From IMG/VR virus record IMGVR_UViG_3300046532_004207, positions 1 to 35,859 of that record: 35,859 bases of DNA; one strand, 5' to 3'. This document shows positions 22,839 through 32,201 of this stretch, piece by piece. Each line of letters opens with the position of its first letter. Within the stretch, counting starts at the first letter, position 1. Below the pieces are notes generated by a model. That model was not told the DNA's origin. It saw only the letters and a list, made by a program, of their open reading frames with translations, and ran no database searches. Made by a program: the position numbers and the translations under genes. The stretch is from a virus.

Positions 22839-23538
22839 GCCTATACTGGCTGCAATTAAGGAAGCCCTCTCCAAGGATCATGAGTCTTGTGGAGTGTTTT
22901 ACTTTTCTGATGATTTGGATTACAAGTATTTATCCCTAGACAATGCTAATAAAATTGATAAAAACTATTTCTCCATTAAGAATAAAAAATTTTATGAATT
23001 ATATTTAAATGATAAAATTATATCCCTCTTTCATAGCCACACAAAAGACCACGATGAAAACCCCAGCGTGGACGACATAGAGGTCTCTGAGGCTCTAGCT
23101 TTGCCATCTATGATTTTTTCTTTAAAAACTAAATCCCAATTTATATATTTCCCGAAATCACACAAACCCAGACCGCTAAAGAAAAGAGTATTTATACCTT
23201 ACTTTCAGGACTGCGTTTCTTTTGTGAAGGATTATTATTATTTGAATTTAGATATAAAGCTACAAGAAGTTGTTTCTAACTGGGCCAGAAGGAGGGAGGA
23301 TCCGAATGAGTTCTTAATTGAGGAAATGGGTAAAGCTTTTTATGAAATTAATGAAAGCCCGAGGCCTCACGATATCATTGTATCTCAGCCATCCATGAGT
23401 GAATTATTTCATTTATCCATATATGGTAAGGAAAACACAATACATCATCACCCTATCGGATGCTACCCCAAGAGGGAATTATTTCTGCCTGAGTCACTGA
23501 ATAAAGTGTATAAGACATATAGGCACAAGGACTTATGA
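22792..23538 (+). CDS. K: gpK-like tail protein: JAMM peptidase plus NlpC/P60 (248 aa from ATG)
   Basis: A longer frame begins at TTG 22756. I chose ATG 22792 (MTDYHLG), which still lies inside the gpL-like gene and has a weak GAAGAAAAAG upstream. The N-terminal half has JAMM/MPN metal-site residues: a Glu in DHESCGVF, HSH at residues 81-83, then S92 and D95 (H-x-H-x8-S-x2-D; the classical spacing is seven). The C-terminal half is NlpC/P60-like, with C141 in FQDCVSFVKDYYY and His candidates H207 (FHLSIYG) and H218-H220. Lambda gpK has the same two domains and is needed for tail-tip assembly, with likely peptidoglycan cleavage. The stop overlaps the next ATG by 4 nt. Confidence 0.88.
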   Translation: MTDYHLGDSLGLGNSKPILAAIKEALSKDHESCGVFYFSDDLDYKYLSLDNANKIDKNYFSIKNKKFYELYLNDKIISLFHSHTKDHDENPSVDDIEVSEALALPSMIFSLKTKSQFIYFPKSHKPRPLKKRVFIPYFQDCVSFVKDYYYLNLDIKLQEVVSNWARRREDPNEFLIEEMGKAFYEINESPRPHDIIVSQPSMSELFHLSIYGKENTIHHHPIGCYPKRELFLPESLNKVYKTYRHKDL

Positions 23539-26500
23539 AGAAATTTGTTTTACATGGAGAAATGGCGGATCTGTTTGGACCCGAAATAGATCTTGACGTA
23601 TCTAGCCCCCACGAGGCAATCCATGCTCTATGCGTTAACCTAAAGGGCTTCCGTCGTTACATTATCAAAAAGTCCCTGTCTGGGGTGAGTTACGAATTCG
23701 TAGACACTAAAAAAAATAAATACGAAAGCTTCTGTGGTCACATTGTCCTGAAAGATAATCGATATGACATTATAGCGTCCCCCCAAGGTCACGGAGGAAT
23801 GATGGCCTTCTTTGGGAGTAATCCCATTGGAGCTGGATTGGCTAATGCTGCAATGGGTTTTGGCATGCAGAAACTTGTAAATAAGTTCACTAAGGGCTCT
23901 ATTCAGGAAGACGACGTTCCGGAGTACGAGGTTATCGAAACGAACTCTTTCATATATTCCCAGAACGAAAACAAAACCCAGCAGGGATCCCCAGTTCCCG
24001 TTATTTATGGTCAGTTGAGAGTTGGTACTAAAGTTATTAATTCTAGCGTTGAAAACTACGACTACAACAATGACGATGCGTATATTTATGAAAACCCCCC
24101 CAACCTAGATTCAATTGAAATGATCCACGGGGGCCAGTACAGCTTTGTGCTCCCACCTGTTGGCGATGATTTTAGATCAACAACAGATTTGGATGCATTT
24201 GCTTCTTTTTCAGCGGCAGGAAAGAGAGCCATGACTTTTGGTGAAAATGGAGCGAAAGAATTTGATCCTAACATAGGAAACGAAGGCCAACATGAATCCT
24301 TCAATGCGGGGGACGAGAAACAGAGTAAGTGGGATGCTATGTCAATGTCCAAATTTGGCCCCTCCAGCAATAAGCCCCTGAAACGTTCTGGCGGAGAATC
24401 AAGCTTCAAGGAGAATGATACCATTAGACCTTATGTATTTCCGCCTTCTGATCAAATAGACTACTGGATGAGACCTCAAGGGCATAATGATATCTGCATA
24501 GAAAGAGAAACGAAAAATAACATAGTAGTTAGTGAAAATTTAGCTTGGGTCGGAAGCGACATCAACTCAGATCAAATGAGGATTGGAAATCGTGGACAGT
24601 TTCAAAAGCTGGAATCCATCGGACTATATAAGTCTCTGGAGGTTCTTTCCGAAGGTCCAATTGCTGGGCTAGCGATGCCAATATCAACAACTTCTACGGA
24701 TGACAATGGAAGGGTTACGTATCCACTTGAGGTCTCGGATACTCAGGAGTCCACCAGAAGCGCTAAGTTATCTTATCTGAAATACCACGACTATGTCCCT
24801 GCCGGAAACCTTCAACTCGCAGACAGCTCGACAAACACCGCGACATTAACCATAAAGTCAGCCGGATCTGAATATAAAGATATTAACGGAACTCTCCTAG
24901 ATGGAGCCTATAGCATAACAGGCAATGATTTAACTAACCATGACCATAAGCTCTTCATCGGTATGGATGCTCCCAACGTTTCATATTCAGCTAAAATTAC
25001 GGATACTACGTTTGACGATTCCACATCCTATGACGTGGGAGGTACCGAATACTACCTCTCTGAAAATAAAATATTTTTAATAAACCCCGTTGACGGGGAG
25101 CTCATCATGAACTCCAGTGGTAGTAATAACCCAGCTAAATTGGCCGCTAAATATTACGATAGTGAATACACCTTTGACCTTGAGGCTCTGTCCGATGACC
25201 CGCCCAAGAGGCTTCCTGATGAATCCGAAGCCATTGACTTCTTTGTTGGGGAAAACTATCCTAACGGCACTACCCAGTATTCCATTGTGCCAGATAATCA
25301 AAAAGCGGAATTTGACATAAGTATAGAGCCAGCCAGACACACTGAGGATATTTTTTCAAAAGCTCAATGTCTGGATCTGGGAGCCCTTATGGGTCACGAC
25401 ATTGTTGGCCAAACGATTACCACGGCATATCAGCAATTTGAAACTTATGACGTTAGCGCTACCGTCCCAGGTGCCGTAGATAGAGATGGTAATTCATACA
25501 ACTGGACTGAAATGTGTAGAATTTTTACTGCAGGGAGTAACAGTCTTCCGAGTGATGCGAAGGATAAGCCGGTATATATTCCGGTAGGATTTCTAGCTCG
25601 AAAGGATGGCTTGGACTTTAACCCGGACACAGCCAGCAATTCTAGCCTGACAAACCTTGAGTATTATCTTAACGCATTTAAGTATGAAAACGGAAAACTC
25701 AAGACAACCGCCCCTCCTGACGGCATGGGAGTCCTCCAGTGCGCTCAATTGTACGTCAAACTTACCGTAGGTGAATACATTGGACTAAGAGAGGTTCCTG
25801 ACGACTGGAACGGTTTCGAGAATTGGTACATGAGCTTCGGTTTCGGGACCACAAAAATTCAGGTTAAAGAATACGTCCAAATGCACACTTTTTCTCCAAG
25901 CGCGGCAAATTATCCATCGTGGAATATATACGAAGATTATTCTTCTGGCAATTTAGTTTCCCATAACGGTCTGGTCTATGAGGCAAAAGCATCAATTACG
26001 GGAGACCCAAAGACCTCAAGCTATCCAGCGTTCGACCTAACCTTTAGTTACCCAATAAACTCAAGAGTTCAGCACGGAGGCTCTACCTACAAATCCAAGG
26101 CTGCAATTACGGGCAACCCAGCTCCGTATAAGGTTGATGAGTGGAGCAGATTTAATCGTTACTCTACTTTTTCATCATCCACAGCAACCTTCCCCGATGT
26201 GTCTCAATTTAATAACACAAACACGGTAACATTCGGAAGTAAGTTCTACAAGAGAACCGGTGGTACAATTAACCCTCAGCCCGATGATTACGGCTTAAAA
26301 ATAGCCCTATCAAGCTGGCTAGCTGCCACTTCATACAGTAAGGGTGATATTTTTTACGACGATGCCGGTTCTGGTTTAAACGATTACTATTTTGCTAAGC
26401 AATCAATTGTGGGAGACCCAAGTAACGTTGAACCTACAACCAACCCCACGCAGTTTCAAAAGTTTGAATACCTTCCGCCAGACGTAGATTCAGACTGGGG

Positions 26501-29500
26501 TGAAATAACCCTGATGGCTGGCAACCCATCTTCCCTGACGACAGAGTGGGAAGAGGTTTCCGTAGAGAACTCCTCCCCGCCATCCCCTGAGAAAAAATGG
26601 GATGGATTTAGTGCGTTTGCTCAAGGAGAATGCGTGGCTTATGGTGGGCAATTTTACTGCGCGACAAGTACTATTTCATCAGTCGTTAATCCCGACACCC
26701 TCCCAGTCTGGGACCCTCTCGGTTCTTACGGAATCACCGTTGATGGCGGGGTTAGTACCGTTCAATATGGCGGCTCAGTTTATACGTTAAAAACTGGTGC
26801 AGATATTTCTCCGGAAATAGATGATGGGTTCCTAACTGATACGGAAGTTGAGACTCAATACCTCATCAACACCACCCTGTATTCCGATTATGCTTCCGTC
26901 AATGGAATTTGGCCCTCGGTACCCAAGTATGACGGGGCAGTTCTAGTGGAAAATGACCCACCTGACCAAGCAAATTCAATCGACTGGGAAGAAGTAGAAG
27001 CTAATCCTGTCCCAACGGCATCGAGTTCAGGTTGGGCTGAAAACGCGGAATGGAAACTTAAAGAGTCCTCCTTTTCGGAAAGTTTCTCCAAGGATAATTA
27101 TTACGTTCATTGTGATTATATGTCAAGAGAGGGAATAATTCAGAATCCTGACCCCTCCCCAAAATCCCCTGGGTTCTTTGCGGGGCTTTTGGGTAAAGTA
27201 AAATATATTAGGCAATCTAACGTAAATGAGCATGTTGATGCGATTACGCAAAGTTCAGACTACTGGCGAAAACTAATAAACGGCGACGGCAAAGGTATAC
27301 ATATGGGAGACTTGATCAGGGAAGACTTTCAAAAGGCTACCAAGACGGGCAATACGGCTGCAAGATATGAAAAGAAAATAAAAAAACTGTTAAGTGGCAG
27401 CACAATTTCTCACAACTTCGCGGAAGGCACGACATTACTTTACCATCATGGTCCAGACTTTAATGAAATAATCCTTCTGGAATTTGAGAGTCTCTATGGC
27501 TCTGCAGGCGTTCCCAGCAGCTGTCTTTCTTCGCTTGGCTCGAGAATGGGTAACTCCAGACAGACGGGGGCAATCGTACAGTCTGTCACGCTTGGCTCAA
27601 CCTCCTATAATGTCTCCAACTCCAGTCAAGCCATCATTGACGAGCTGGAAATAAGTGCATACAAAAGCAGCAGAACCAGACACGTGAGGTTCGTCGCTGG
27701 TTCCGGCGGAGACAATCTGGACGGAGCGACTTACATAGACAGCTTTCCGGAATATATGCGACAAGCAAACAAAGAAACGTTCGACGATGTTGCTATGTAT
27801 CGGAAGGGCTACAACGAAAAGGACGACTCTACTAATCCTTACGGATTTTATGACCCAACTTATTACCCGAGGGTTACTGTTTTTGTTTTGAGAAAACGAA
27901 CTGATGGAGATGTTGAACTTTGTCCGACCTTGATAGAGGCCGTTGCTAAGGTCGACTCATCAACCGGAACCATTGATAGGGTTCACCTGCTAGGTAGTTC
28001 GGAAAATCCGGTATATGACCATTCGATGATTAGTGAAAACTCCAACGGATTTACTCCGATTTCTCCGCAAAATATTGAATTCGCAAGATACAACTTCCAG
28101 TCTGCCGACAATCGCTATCAAGACGTGGGTATATATTTAAGGATTGACGCTACTCACGGCTACCATTCTGTTTCGTTCGATGCTACTAGCGGAAGCTTAT
28201 CGTCAATGTCAAATGGAGGACAGCTAGGTCTGGCTAGTAGCTGGAGGGATCACATCATTTCAGATGGAGTCGGGATATACAGGGAGATGCCAATAATGTC
28301 AAATGGTCAAGAGATAAAAATTGGCGAGATAGGTAACACCAGTGGATCGGTTACAGTATCAACGGAAAACTCTCTGGATACAAGTGCAGCTGTTGATACT
28401 ACTAACCTACCAACCACCATTAATACTGGCAGGGTTAAGTCCATGTCAATATCCAATGTGGGAAGCGGTTACGATAATAAATTTCAAGGCTACGTTTTTA
28501 ATCGAAAATACCTCGTTAGAAGCATAACGTCAACCGGTTTCGAGAGGGGGTATAAGCCAGACTCATCTTTTATTGTTTATGGAGTGCCCAAGAGCATACT
28601 GGACTCAACGACATCTAGTTCCGCCATAGCTCCTTTTGCGAAATTCAAAGCAAGGGTCCATGTTAATCAGTATGGCTCAATCCAGCAGTCTACCACTACG
28701 CCTGTCGGAGAACAAATGAAAACACCTGTTCAGGTTATTGATTCGGGTTATTCATTTAGCGACGAGAACGATAGCCTGATATTCCTGAGCTCCACATATC
28801 ATGACGATCTGTCTTTTTCTGATCAAAGCAAATTAACCTCCGTGATAGGTGCGGTGGATTCAGGCATCTCCTCAACTAATGAGTCAAATTTTTTAGTTCC
28901 GGAACTTCATTTCAGTAAGCAGACAATGATCCTTGAGGCAACTATGTCTGGTGGCATTGTTAGTAAAATTTCCATATCCACAAATGGTTTGGGATTTAAT
29001 GGTAGCCGAGTACTGAAAGACCCCTTTCAATTGATTGACTTTAGGGCTCCTAAGTTTAATTTGGTTTTCTCAAGTGGGGTGCTTCAGTCAGCCTCACTAG
29101 ACGCCACCTACGGAACTTCTGGTTATTCACCAAGTGACACTAGGGTTAAAACTAGATTCAGTAATCCATTCGTTCCGGCCGGATCATTTCCGCCAGATAA
29201 TCCGAATAATGATCCCTATGATAAATTTAGATCGATATATCTAAACGACGTCCCGATTCGAGACCACACGGACAGATTTAATTACTCTAAGTTCCATTTT
29301 GACATGAGGATTGGTAATTACAAAAACCATCACAACACGCATCCAATTGAGGGGGATCTTGCACCTCTGGCTAGCTTTCAATTGATGTCCAGTGAGTTTA
29401 GGGTACCCACCCATACTAAATTCGTCAACTACCCCCTCTGGGGGCCCAGAAACGAAGGAGAGAAAGACTATTACTATACCCACACAATAAAAAATCCAGC

Positions 29501-31604
29501 GATTACCAATGTCTCTTTTTCAATTAAAATTAAACAGCTCCATTATATATACGAAGGGGATGAGTCTGCGGTATACCTCAATCTCGTTCCGATTATAGGA
29601 ATGATCCTTGGTTGGCTGCTCGGAAAGTGGATAATGGAAAAAATAGTAAAAACTATTTTTCCGGAAGTAACCATAGGCTTTGGCATGGGCACAGTCGTGG
29701 GGCTTACAGTCCCTGGTCCTACAACGGCAATGGAGTTTGTTTTTGCGGCTATGGCTTGGGCTCTCGTCATTGGTGGCGGGATAATTGGAGCCCTACTGGC
29801 TTTCTCTTGGCTAAAAAAGCATTTTAAATGTAAAATGATCCCTTGGCTGTGCATTAAGATTGGAAATAAGATTAAAAATAGCGGCGAAATCTGGCCGGCT
29901 AAGGCTAGGTTCTGCATTGAGCACGGAGTGGAGGGCGAGGAGCTCACCAAGGACACTTTCATCTTCAGGGGGTGCGCAACTAGTGATTATGTCAAGGATA
30001 TTTATATTAATAATTTACCCGAAGCTCAAGAAATAGGAGTCAACACTGAAATTAAAAAGAATCGCATTTTTAGAGTTTATCGCTTAACGAGAGAGCTTGA
30101 TCCCGTTACTGGTGGGCTGGTGGAGGCAAGATACAAAATCGGTGCGGAATTGCTATCTGTTACTGAATATGTGGACGGTTATTTTTCCTATCCCAATACG
30201 GCCATAGTGGGAACTAGACTGAACTCAAAAGATCACCCAAGCCTTCCAAGGAGAGAATATTTGATCAAGGGCAGGTTAATCAGAATACCGAGCAATTACA
30301 ATCCTGTCAACGGAACTTACTCAGGAGTATGGAACGGTCAATTTCATGAGAAGCTACAGTGGACAAGCAATCCGGCTTGGATTATTTTTGATTTATTGAC
30401 AAACGACAGATATGGCATGGGAAAATACGGGATAACCGACGAAGATATTGATAAGTGGTCGTTTTATAAGTTTGCAAAAAGGTGTGATGAAAAAATTGAC
30501 GTTATTGTCGAGGGGGTCGCATCTGAGGAGCGTAGGCATATGTGCAATCTTTATATAGACTCAGAAAGGCAGGCTTATGATTACATAAGGGACTTAATGA
30601 AAATATATAACACTAAGATCAATTTCACTGCAGGAACTATTCACATCGTTCAGGATGCCCCCGCCGAACCAGACGGAGGCCCTGTAATGCTATTCAACAA
30701 CTCCAATGTTAGTGAGAAGGGTTTCGCTTATTCCAGTACTCCGGAAACCGATAGGGTTACTGCTGTTACGGTAGACTTTATTGATGAAAGAGATAACTAC
30801 ATGAACAAGACTGAATATGTGGAAGACGCAGAAGGGGTAAGAAAGCATGGATACTCCCACTCTAAGATTGCCGGATTAGGCATTACAAGAAGAGGGGAGG
30901 CTCATAGGTTAGCTTGGCATAAAATACTCACAAAGCAGTTGGAGAAAGAAGTTATTAATTTTGAAACCGGAATTAGGGCTGCCTATCTCAGGATAGGTGA
31001 CGTCATTGAGGTTATGGATAATAACAAGACCGCAAAGCATTCCGGCGGAAGAATTTCGTCTATAATAGATAGCACCACGATAGAAATTGACATCCCTGTC
31101 GAGGCATTGGGTAATACGACCTCTCTATATATAGAGTCCCCCGTACAAGACCATGACCAGTGGAAGGCTAACCACTCATTCGCTCTCACCGACATAGTTA
31201 TACATGAATCCCTATTCTACGAAAATACCTCGGGATCCAATACCGGTGTGCCCCCCAATGAAGACGAAGCTAACTGGGTGAGCTCAGAAACAATTCGTCA
31301 GACACAATTTCAAGAATATTCCATATCAAGCAAGAGTGGATTCAATGTTGTTCTGTCTAGCAACATATCTAGCAATATCAAAGAAGGCTTCACTTGGATT
31401 ATCAAAGAAAACGAGGAGGACAAATCTAAACCAAGACAATACAAGATAAAGGAAGTTAAGGAAATTTCGCATCTACAATACGAAGTTAGTGGAACCGACC
31501 ACATAGAAGACAAATACAATCAGGTCGATAATAGCGCTGGAGCTCAAGAGGGTGTGGAATTTGAAAGTCGTGAATATTACGGCCCCCCAATTAGCATAGC
31601 CTGA
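23535..31604 (+). CDS. J: Central tail tip protein: gpI-gpJ fusion with large insertions (2,689 aa)
   Basis: Residues 1-115 are gpI-like (MKKFVLHGEMADLFG, then a Gly-rich AFFGSNPIGAGL segment), normally a separate gene in lambda. Then come gpJ blocks: SPVPVIYGQLRVGTKVI (about 151-167), LSEGPIAGL (371-379), SIYLNDVPIRD (from 1900), ATSDYVKDIYINNLP (about 2150), YPNTAIVGTRL (about 2221) and NPAWIIFDLLTNDRYGMG (about 2277). Between 379 and 1900 lie about 1,520 extra residues, including sugar-binding-like modules. A hydrophobic hairpin lies at about 2015-2100 and another sugar-binding-like module at about 2538-2580. Lambda gpJ is 1,132 aa. gpJ forms the trimeric central fibre and hub that contacts the receptor. 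ATG overlaps the gpK-like stop (ATGA). The frame is intact throughout. Confidence 0.92.
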   Translation: MKKFVLHGEMADLFGPEIDLDVSSPHEAIHALCVNLKGFRRYIIKKSLSGVSYEFVDTKKNKYESFCGHIVLKDNRYDIIASPQGHGGMMAFFGSNPIGAGLANAAMGFGMQKLVNKFTKGSIQEDDVPEYEVIETNSFIYSQNENKTQQGSPVPVIYGQLRVGTKVINSSVENYDYNNDDAYIYENPPNLDSIEMIHGGQYSFVLPPVGDDFRSTTDLDAFASFSAAGKRAMTFGENGAKEFDPNIGNEGQHESFNAGDEKQSKWDAMSMSKFGPSSNKPLKRSGGESSFKENDTIRPYVFPPSDQIDYWMRPQGHNDICIERETKNNIVVSENLAWVGSDINSDQMRIGNRGQFQKLESIGLYKSLEVLSEGPIAGLAMPISTTSTDDNGRVTYPLEVSDTQESTRSAKLSYLKYHDYVPAGNLQLADSSTNTATLTIKSAGSEYKDINGTLLDGAYSITGNDLTNHDHKLFIGMDAPNVSYSAKITDTTFDDSTSYDVGGTEYYLSENKIFLINPVDGELIMNSSGSNNPAKLAAKYYDSEYTFDLEALSDDPPKRLPDESEAIDFFVGENYPNGTTQYSIVPDNQKAEFDISIEPARHTEDIFSKAQCLDLGALMGHDIVGQTITTAYQQFETYDVSATVPGAVDRDGNSYNWTEMCRIFTAGSNSLPSDAKDKPVYIPVGFLARKDGLDFNPDTASNSSLTNLEYYLNAFKYENGKLKTTAPPDGMGVLQCAQLYVKLTVGEYIGLREVPDDWNGFENWYMSFGFGTTKIQVKEYVQMHTFSPSAANYPSWNIYEDYSSGNLVSHNGLVYEAKASITGDPKTSSYPAFDLTFSYPINSRVQHGGSTYKSKAAITGNPAPYKVDEWSRFNRYSTFSSSTATFPDVSQFNNTNTVTFGSKFYKRTGGTINPQPDDYGLKIALSSWLAATSYSKGDIFYDDAGSGLNDYYFAKQSIVGDPSNVEPTTNPTQFQKFEYLPPDVDSDWGEITLMAGNPSSLTTEWEEVSVENSSPPSPEKKWDGFSAFAQGECVAYGGQFYCATSTISSVVNPDTLPVWDPLGSYGITVDGGVSTVQYGGSVYTLKTGADISPEIDDGFLTDTEVETQYLINTTLYSDYASVNGIWPSVPKYDGAVLVENDPPDQANSIDWEEVEANPVPTASSSGWAENAEWKLKESSFSESFSKDNYYVHCDYMSREGIIQNPDPSPKSPGFFAGLLGKVKYIRQSNVNEHVDAITQSSDYWRKLINGDGKGIHMGDLIREDFQKATKTGNTAARYEKKIKKLLSGSTISHNFAEGTTLLYHHGPDFNEIILLEFESLYGSAGVPSSCLSSLGSRMGNSRQTGAIVQSVTLGSTSYNVSNSSQAIIDELEISAYKSSRTRHVRFVAGSGGDNLDGATYIDSFPEYMRQANKETFDDVAMYRKGYNEKDDSTNPYGFYDPTYYPRVTVFVLRKRTDGDVELCPTLIEAVAKVDSSTGTIDRVHLLGSSENPVYDHSMISENSNGFTPISPQNIEFARYNFQSADNRYQDVGIYLRIDATHGYHSVSFDATSGSLSSMSNGGQLGLASSWRDHIISDGVGIYREMPIMSNGQEIKIGEIGNTSGSVTVSTENSLDTSAAVDTTNLPTTINTGRVKSMSISNVGSGYDNKFQGYVFNRKYLVRSITSTGFERGYKPDSSFIVYGVPKSILDSTTSSSAIAPFAKFKARVHVNQYGSIQQSTTTPVGEQMKTPVQVIDSGYSFSDENDSLIFLSSTYHDDLSFSDQSKLTSVIGAVDSGISSTNESNFLVPELHFSKQTMILEATMSGGIVSKISISTNGLGFNGSRVLKDPFQLIDFRAPKFNLVFSSGVLQSASLDATYGTSGYSPSDTRVKTRFSNPFVPAGSFPPDNPNNDPYDKFRSIYLNDVPIRDHTDRFNYSKFHFDMRIGNYKNHHNTHPIEGDLAPLASFQLMSSEFRVPTHTKFVNYPLWGPRNEGEKDYYYTHTIKNPAITNVSFSIKIKQLHYIYEGDESAVYLNLVPIIGMILGWLLGKWIMEKIVKTIFPEVTIGFGMGTVVGLTVPGPTTAMEFVFAAMAWALVIGGGIIGALLAFSWLKKHFKCKMIPWLCIKIGNKIKNSGEIWPAKARFCIEHGVEGEELTKDTFIFRGCATSDYVKDIYINNLPEAQEIGVNTEIKKNRIFRVYRLTRELDPVTGGLVEARYKIGAELLSVTEYVDGYFSYPNTAIVGTRLNSKDHPSLPRREYLIKGRLIRIPSNYNPVNGTYSGVWNGQFHEKLQWTSNPAWIIFDLLTNDRYGMGKYGITDEDIDKWSFYKFAKRCDEKIDVIVEGVASEERRHMCNLYIDSERQAYDYIRDLMKIYNTKINFTAGTIHIVQDAPAEPDGGPVMLFNNSNVSEKGFAYSSTPETDRVTAVTVDFIDERDNYMNKTEYVEDAEGVRKHGYSHSKIAGLGITRRGEAHRLAWHKILTKQLEKEVINFETGIRAAYLRIGDVIEVMDNNKTAKHSGGRISSIIDSTTIEIDIPVEALGNTTSLYIESPVQDHDQWKANHSFALTDIVIHESLFYENTSGSNTGVPPNEDEANWVSSETIRQTQFQEYSISSKSGFNVVLSSNISSNIKEGFTWIIKENEEDKSKPRQYKIKEVKEISHLQYEVSGTDHIEDKYNQVDNSAGAQEGVEFESREYYGPPISIA
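25917..26819 (+). other. Cluster of ChtBD3/CBM5/12-like modules in the gpJ insertion
   Basis: Residues about 795-1095 repeat the pattern W/Y-x-x-G-x-x-V-x-(H/Y)-x-G-x-x-Y-x-(A/S)-K/C: YSSGNLVSHNGLVYEAKA, INSRVQHGGSTYKSKA, SYSKGDIFYDDAG...YYFAKQ, FAQGECVAYGGQFYCATS and VSTVQYGGSVYTLKTG. Several are followed by (I/T)-(T/V)-G-(D/N)-P. This is the look of short carbohydrate-binding modules of the ChtBD3 type. At least four to five copies are visible. Binding specificity is unknown. Confidence 0.6.
29577..29834 (+). other. Hydrophobic hairpin inserted in the gpJ-like protein
   Basis: Residues about 2015-2100 contain two long apolar helices (VPIIGMILGWLLGKW and FAAMAWALVIGGGIIGALL), separated by a Gly/Val-rich segment and followed by SWLKKHFK. 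The segment sits between the FnIII-like strands (NVSFSIKIKQL before, WPAKARFCIEHG after), where gpJ relatives normally have a short loop. It could insert into the host membrane during DNA delivery or pack in the trimer core. Confidence 0.65.
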
Positions 31605-31605
31605 T

Positions 31606-32187
31606 ATGAAAAACCACGATATTACATTTGAGTGGCCGCATTTCGACTTAATGCACAACAATGTCCTTGTTGACGTATATCAAAATAACCTTTTTGACTA
31701 CAGGGTAAAACAGGAATGCAAAAATAATTCCATCAATATTTCTATTCTCCCGAAAAGCAGCTCAGTTTTCGTGAAAGTTTATCCAGATAACGACGGCTCT
31801 ATTTACAACGAAGAGTTTTACTTAAGCGACACGATAGAGGCCACTGAAGGGCCCTTAAGACCGGTTGAGCCAAGCTTCGAGGACGTGGAGGTACTCGCCC
31901 CCTCCATCGAGTCAATTACCAGATCAGTAATAAATTCTGATGATAATTTCATATATATCAAAATAACCCCCATCTTCGGGGTAATACCTCAATATTTATT
32001 GCTGAAATTTTATTATGATAAAAACCGCACCAAGTTAATGAAGGAGTACAAAACTCATGACGTGCACAGTGCATTGATCAAGTACCCTAGGGGTGAATCC
32101 AGCTATTTAAGTATTTATCCTTTTACTAAAGAAAAATCCGGAAAAAAATTTATTTATAATAATATATTTAATTATCAATGCATTTAA
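31606..32187 (+). CDS. Uncharacterised protein after the tail tip gene (193 aa)
   Basis: ATG 31606 lies one base after the gpJ stop and has no ribosome site, so translation is probably coupled. The protein looks like two beta-sandwich halves: the first ends near VFVKVYPDNDGSIYNEEFYL, and the second contains NFIYIKITPIFGVIPQYLL. The link between them is Pro/Glu-rich (GPLRPVEPSFEDVEVL). The halves are similar in pattern (a polar strand, then Y-P near each end: VKVYPDN, LSIYPFTKE), suggesting an internal duplication. No family was recognised. The position suggests a tail-tip accessory or fibre-attachment protein. Confidence 0.65.
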   Translation: MKNHDITFEWPHFDLMHNNVLVDVYQNNLFDYRVKQECKNNSINISILPKSSSVFVKVYPDNDGSIYNEEFYLSDTIEATEGPLRPVEPSFEDVEVLAPSIESITRSVINSDDNFIYIKITPIFGVIPQYLLLKFYYDKNRTKLMKEYKTHDVHSALIKYPRGESSYLSIYPFTKEKSGKKFIYNNIFNYQCI

Positions 32188-32189
32188 CT

Positions 32190-32197
32190 TATAATAC
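32190..32197 (+). promoter_or_regulatory. TATAATAC box before the 129-aa gene
   Basis: TATAATAC ends 4 nt before ATG 32202, just past the stop of the preceding gene (32187). It is identical to the octamer before the Thr-Pro gene (minus strand, 1011-1018). No Shine-Dalgarno is seen at either start. It could be a promoter giving a leaderless message. Chance occurrence in AT-rich DNA is the alternative. Confidence 0.3.
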
Positions 32198-32201
32198 TAT
32201 T

